Source: an uncultured Actinomycetes bacterium
GTDB lineage: Bacteria > Actinomycetota > Coriobacteriia > Coriobacteriales > RUG844
Reading direction: 5' to 3'
NCBI GenBank assembly: GCA_900313875.1
Contig: OMSY01000071.1
Coordinates: 1 to 20,503 of the forward strand
Length of the DNA: 20,503 bases
Position 1 is the first letter of the stretch. Every line of letters begins with the position of its first letter. Below the pieces are notes generated by a model that ran no database searches, was not told where the DNA came from, and saw only the letters and a program-made list of their open reading frames with translations. Positions 17,669 to 20,503 of the stretch are shown here, piece by piece. The position numbers were made by a program, and so were the translations under genes.

Positions 17669-19140
17669 CACCGCTCCTCCTCCATCGCGACGAGGCAACG
17701 ACCGTCCTCGCCCGCCCGGCATTCCTGCGCGCGCTCGCAGCTCCTGCACCGTCGTCCAAGCGGACTCGTGTCGAGTCCGAAAAGATAGCGTGCCGCATCG
17801 GTGTAGCGATAGGAATCCGCCACGGTGGCCTGCTTCTTGAGCCGCACGGCAGGACCGTGGACGACTTTGCGCCCGATGCTCCGTGCGAGTCGGACCAGGA
17901 CCTCGCGCTCCTGCTCGTTCAACTCCCTTCCCTCGACGAGCGAGAGCTCATGAAGGGCATCCTCGAGCTCACCGTCACAGAACCGCTCCATCTTGCGGTA
18001 GATCTGCGCGATGGTGGGAGCGACCTCGCGCTCCTGCATCCAGGAGAGGAAGCGCTCGGTCTCGTCCTCGACGATGCGCCAAGCATGCCGCATCCCGGCA
18101 TGGTGCGCTTCAGCATGCCGCATCCCACGGTCGGTATCGCGGCGCTGCGTTGCGTGCTCGGTGCCGGGATGCCGTGTCGTGTCGCCCGCGGTCACATGCC
18201 GCGCCCCGTGGTCATCCCCCGCAGCGCCCCCGAGGTCGTCGATACCGAACAGCAGGACACCCTCACGGTGCGCACAGGCCGGGTCCACATCGCGCGGCAA
18301 CGCGAGGTCGACGATGAGGAGCGGGGCCCTGCGTGACGCCTCGCCGAGCATCGCATCCGTGACCAGGTACCCGGGCGCACCCGTCGCGGTGATGAGCACA
18401 TCCGCCCAGGCAAGCAGCTCGGGAAGCGTGTCCAGCATGCAGGCCCGCCCACCGGCACGGGCAGCGAGCTCGCGCGCCGGTTCGAGCGTCCGGTTCGCGA
18501 TGCGGACCCCGCTGACACCGCGGACGGCAAGATGGTCCACGACGAGCCCGGCCATCTTGCCCGCGCCCACGATGCAGACGTTCCTGTCCTCGAGACCGCC
18601 CAGCTCCCGTTCGACGAGACCGACCGCCACCTGCGGCACCGAGACCGTGCGCCTGCCGAACCCCGTCTCGTTGCGGACGCGTTTGCCGACCCAGAACGCC
18701 TGCTGGAACAGATGCTCGAACGGGTCCTTCAACGCCCCCGTGCCCTGCGCCATGCGCCATGCGTCCTTGAGCTGGGCGACGATCTGGGTCTCACCCAGCA
18801 CCAGGGAATCGAGCGACGAGACCACCGCGAAGAGATGCGACACCATCTGCGCCCCGTTGCGCACGTACAGGGCGTCGTGCAGCTCGCGCCGCTGCCCCGG
18901 GGAAAGGCCATGCACCGAGGAGAGGACACTGGAGACGCGCTCCTTCACGCCGCTCGCATCCTTGATGTCGAGGTAGACCTCGCAGCGGTTGCACGTCGAG
19001 ACGATGAGCACCTCGGTGACATCCGGTTCGCAGAGGAGCTGGCGGTAGGCATCGGCGTACGTCGCCTCGTCGAACGCGACGAGCTCGCGAAGCGCCGCGC
19101 TGGCAGTCGTGTGGTTGACACCGACGACGAGCAGGCTCAT
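17668..19140 (-). CDS. hemA: Glutamyl-tRNA reductase with His-rich insertion and Cys-rich tail
   Basis: HemA reduces glutamyl-tRNA to glutamate-1-semialdehyde with NADPH, the first and usually regulated step of tetrapyrrole synthesis. Core motifs are intact: VGVNHTTA at 6-13, the nucleophile C50 in VSTCNRCEVY, LVLGETQIVAQLKDAW at 113-128, nucleotide-binding IVGAGKMAG at 190-198, and VDLALPRDVDP at 277-287. At 490 aa it is longer than the usual 420-450. Two additions explain this: residues about 304-354 are low-complexity and His-rich with a repeated GMRHA, placed just after the conserved GIDDL and before the helical dimerisation domain; and the last 30 residues carry C465, C468, C474 and C482. 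It overlaps the upstream gene (ATGA) and hemC (TGATG), so all are coupled. Confidence 0.95.
   Translation of the reverse strand: MSLLVVGVNHTTASAALRELVAFDEATYADAYRQLLCEPDVTEVLIVSTCNRCEVYLDIKDASGVKERVSSVLSSVHGLSPGQRRELHDALYVRNGAQMVSHLFAVVSSLDSLVLGETQIVAQLKDAWRMAQGTGALKDPFEHLFQQAFWVGKRVRNETGFGRRTVSVPQVAVGLVERELGGLEDRNVCIVGAGKMAGLVVDHLAVRGVSGVRIANRTLEPARELAARAGGRACMLDTLPELLAWADVLITATGAPGYLVTDAMLGEASRRAPLLIVDLALPRDVDPACAHREGVLLFGIDDLGGAAGDDHGARHVTAGDTTRHPGTEHATQRRDTDRGMRHAEAHHAGMRHAWRIVEDETERFLSWMQEREVAPTIAQIYRKMERFCDGELEDALHELSLVEGRELNEQEREVLVRLARSIGRKVVHGPAVRLKKQATVADSYRYTDAARYLFGLDTSPLGRRCRSCERAQECRAGEDGRCLVAMEEER
18082..18126. repeat. 15-bp direct repeat inside hemA
   Basis: AGCATGCCGCATCCC occurs at 18082-18096 and again at 18112-18126, a 30-base period in frame with hemA. 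It encodes the repeated GMRHA of the His-rich insertion and suggests the insertion grew by local duplication. Confidence 0.8.
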
Positions 19141-19868
19141 GGGAGGTCCTTCCCGGAGACGCCTCCCCGTCGGGATGGTCCTGCAGGCGACACGGAGAGC
19201 TCGTCTGCAATGGTGCCTGCATCGAGCTGCTCACCGGCCTCGAGACGTTCGGGCAAGCCGATCGTGAGGACCTGCCCGAGCAGCATGCGCCGCATATGCG
19301 GGTCATCGGGATAGCGCCGTCTGACCTCCCCACGCACCTCGCCGAGGAGTGCCACATAGCGCTCCCAGATGGGAGGATAACGTCGCTCGAGCTCCCGCCG
19401 GACCTCGCGGGCGAGGCCGGGCGAGGCTCCCGAGGTGGAGACCGCTACCTGGAAACCACCGCGTCGCACGACGGCGGGAACGATGAAATCGCAGGTCCGC
19501 GGCTCATCGGCCACGTTGAGCAGGATACCCCTGTCATCGCAGGCCGCCCTCACCTGCGCGTCGACCGCCTCCTGACCGACCGAGCAGAACACGAGCTGTG
19601 CGCCATCGAGCACGGAGGGCTCGAAACGCTGCCGGAGCCATGCAAGGTCACCACGGTCCACATGCCCCCTCAACCCATCGGTCACCTCCGGGGAGACGAC
19701 CAGCAGGTCGGGGCCGTAGGCGAGCAGCTGCATGACCTTGCGCTCGGCGACGCTCCCTCCCCCGACGACGACCACACGACGATGACGGATGTCGAGGAAG
19801 AGAGGGTAGCATGGCGCATGCTCGGCCCCGGCCGACGTTATACGCATTGTCCCGGCTGTCTCATCCAT
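19137..19868 (-). CDS. sirC: Precorrin-2 dehydrogenase / siroheme synthase N-terminal-like (Met8/SirC family)
   Basis: The family oxidises precorrin-2 to sirohydrochlorin with NAD+, and in some members also inserts iron to give siroheme. The N-terminal Rossmann fold is clear: YPLFLDIRHRRVVVVGGGSVAERK at about 21-44, then NVADEPRTCDFIVPAVVRRG at 118-137 with D121 at the position of the family's catalytic aspartate, and VSTSGASPGLAREVRRELE at 143-161. The C-terminal domain extends to residue 243 and is not diagnostic; whether it chelates iron cannot be told. The start is uncertain: ATG at 19868 or 19847 (MRITSAG), both with weak ribosome sites. It opens the tetrapyrrole cluster and overlaps hemA by four bases. 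Confidence 0.9.
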   Translation of the reverse strand: MDETAGTMRITSAGAEHAPCYPLFLDIRHRRVVVVGGGSVAERKVMQLLAYGPDLLVVSPEVTDGLRGHVDRGDLAWLRQRFEPSVLDGAQLVFCSVGQEAVDAQVRAACDDRGILLNVADEPRTCDFIVPAVVRRGGFQVAVSTSGASPGLAREVRRELERRYPPIWERYVALLGEVRGEVRRRYPDDPHMRRMLLGQVLTIGLPERLEAGEQLDAGTIADELSVSPAGPSRRGGVSGKDLP

Positions 19869-20075
19869 GCAGACAGCCTATCACGAACAGCGGATACCCT
19901 GCAGCGTGCATGCTCCACGATTCGACGAACCCACCCGCGGCGGAAATGCGACGAGAACGCCGTCCAGTGGGACGGAGCCGGGGACGGAGATGGCGGCGGG
20001 AGGAACGGGACAACGGAGCAGGAGCCATAGCCCGTTCCGCAGCTCGCCCACTGGTGCGGAGATTGCAACAGGCGC
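19869..20075 (-). promoter_or_regulatory. Structured intergenic region upstream of the tetrapyrrole cluster
   Basis: This 207-base gap has no supported gene and no convincing promoter. It can fold on the transcribed strand: CCAGTGGG (20047-20054) with CCCACTGG (19964-19971) encloses GGAACGGG/CCCGTTCC (20031-20038 with 20002-20009). A terminator for the kinase gene and a leader for the cluster would both be expected here. I could not match it to a cobalamin riboswitch or T-box. Confidence 0.35.
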
Positions 20076-20503
20076 CTAGCTCAGCGACTCGATGAACGCC
20101 CCGAGCCCGTTCTCGAAATCGACGCCGTACTTCACGTCGGTACCGGCCTCCTTGGTGCGGCGGATGGAGCCGACCGTGAAGTCGACCGCGACCTCGATGG
20201 CCGCACCGAGGGACTTGTCGTTGAGAATCGCGGCAAGCAGGGCGCTCGAGAACACGTCCCCGGTCCCGTGGTAGTATCCCTCGATCTGCTCGGCGAAGCA
20301 GTAGTCATACCGTCCGGTCCTGCGGTCGAAGGCGGCAGCACCGAGCTTGCCCTCCTCGAACGACACACCGGTGAGCACGACCTGGGCAGGACCAAGGTCG
20401 CTCAGCGCGGCAAGGAGCTCCTCGATGTAGTCCTGGTCATAGCCGGACTCGACATAAGGACGCTCGAGCATCAGCGTCGCCTCCGTCAGGTTCGGTGCGA
20501 TGA
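20076..20503 (-). CDS. pdxY: Pyridoxal/pyridoxamine kinase (5' end outside window)
   Basis: Only the C-terminal 142 residues are visible; the frame is open to the right edge. Ribokinase-like PfkB/ThiD-fold features are clear: IAPNLTEATLMLERPY near the visible start, matching the 'x-PNxxEAxxL' block of PdxY, VVLTGVSFEEGKLG in the middle, and YYHGTGDVFSSALLAAIL, where GTGD holds the anion hole and catalytic aspartate. Pyridoxal kinases make the PLP cofactor that HemL, among others, needs, but the intergenic gap argues against an operon link. The exact choice among pdxY, pdxK and hydroxymethylpyrimidine kinase is uncertain. Confidence 0.85.
   Translation of the reverse strand, partial: IAPNLTEATLMLERPYVESGYDQDYIEELLAALSDLGPAQVVLTGVSFEEGKLGAAAFDRRTGRYDYCFAEQIEGYYHGTGDVFSSALLAAILNDKSLGAAIEVAVDFTVGSIRRTKEAGTDVKYGVDFENGLGAFIESLS

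Noticed and set aside
15818..17788. 656-residue plus-strand open frame
   Set aside because: Antisense to cobA-hemD and hemC, His/Arg/Asp-rich shadow frame.
19838..20068. 76-residue minus-strand frame in front of the tetrapyrrole cluster
   Set aside because: Pro/Ser-rich and unrecognisable, overlaps the start of the precorrin-2 dehydrogenase gene, no ribosome site.
19869..20075. Cobalamin riboswitch or T-box leader
   Set aside because: CCCACTGG and GGGTGGG fragments recall parts of those motifs, but the ordered consensus blocks are absent.

Overview
The window is a compact stretch of chromosome that is GC-rich by eye, and every gene I can support is on the minus strand, so transcription runs from high to low coordinates. 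I see no phage, transposon, plasmid or CRISPR signature. The gene content suggests a high-GC anaerobic Gram-positive, with class Coriobacteriia (Actinomycetota) as my best guess. Reasons are a queuosine pathway with QueH, separate secD and secF without yajC, a rubredoxin, and a haem-precursor cluster ending in a fused CobA-HemD. This assignment is inference; no rRNA or marker phylogeny is available here.

In transcription order from the right: (1) the 3' part of a pyridoxal/pyridoxamine kinase gene cut by the window edge, then a 207-bp structured intergenic region. (2) A tetrapyrrole cluster: precorrin-2 dehydrogenase, hemA, hemC, cobA-hemD fusion, hemB, hemL. The first four genes overlap or nearly touch. 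Together they cover glutamyl-tRNA to 5-aminolevulinate to uroporphyrinogen III to precorrin-2 to sirohydrochlorin. No hemE or later protohaem gene is present, so the local output is siroheme and/or corrinoid. (3) yebC with its own promoter, a 58-residue rubredoxin, then ruvC-ruvA-ruvB (Holliday junction processing) from a promoter just upstream of ruvC. (4) A small unrecognised protein, folD (one-carbon folate metabolism), and a cold-shock protein with a good promoter and a long structured leader. (5) queH-queA-tgt, three queuosine tRNA-modification genes. (6) secD-secF (Sec translocon accessory motor) and recJ (5'-3' ssDNA exonuclease), which runs off the left edge.

Most of this is conserved housekeeping content; I did not find a convincing new multi-gene system. 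The items most worth a second look are: HemA, with a histidine-rich insertion of about 50 residues and a four-cysteine C-terminal tail; a perfect 21-bp dyad upstream of queH; two large intergenic hairpins after tgt and hemL; the structured leader of the tetrapyrrole cluster; and an apparent terminator between cobA-hemD and hemB. Many gene starts were moved inward from the longest reading frame because Shine-Dalgarno sequences and family N-termini favour internal starts.
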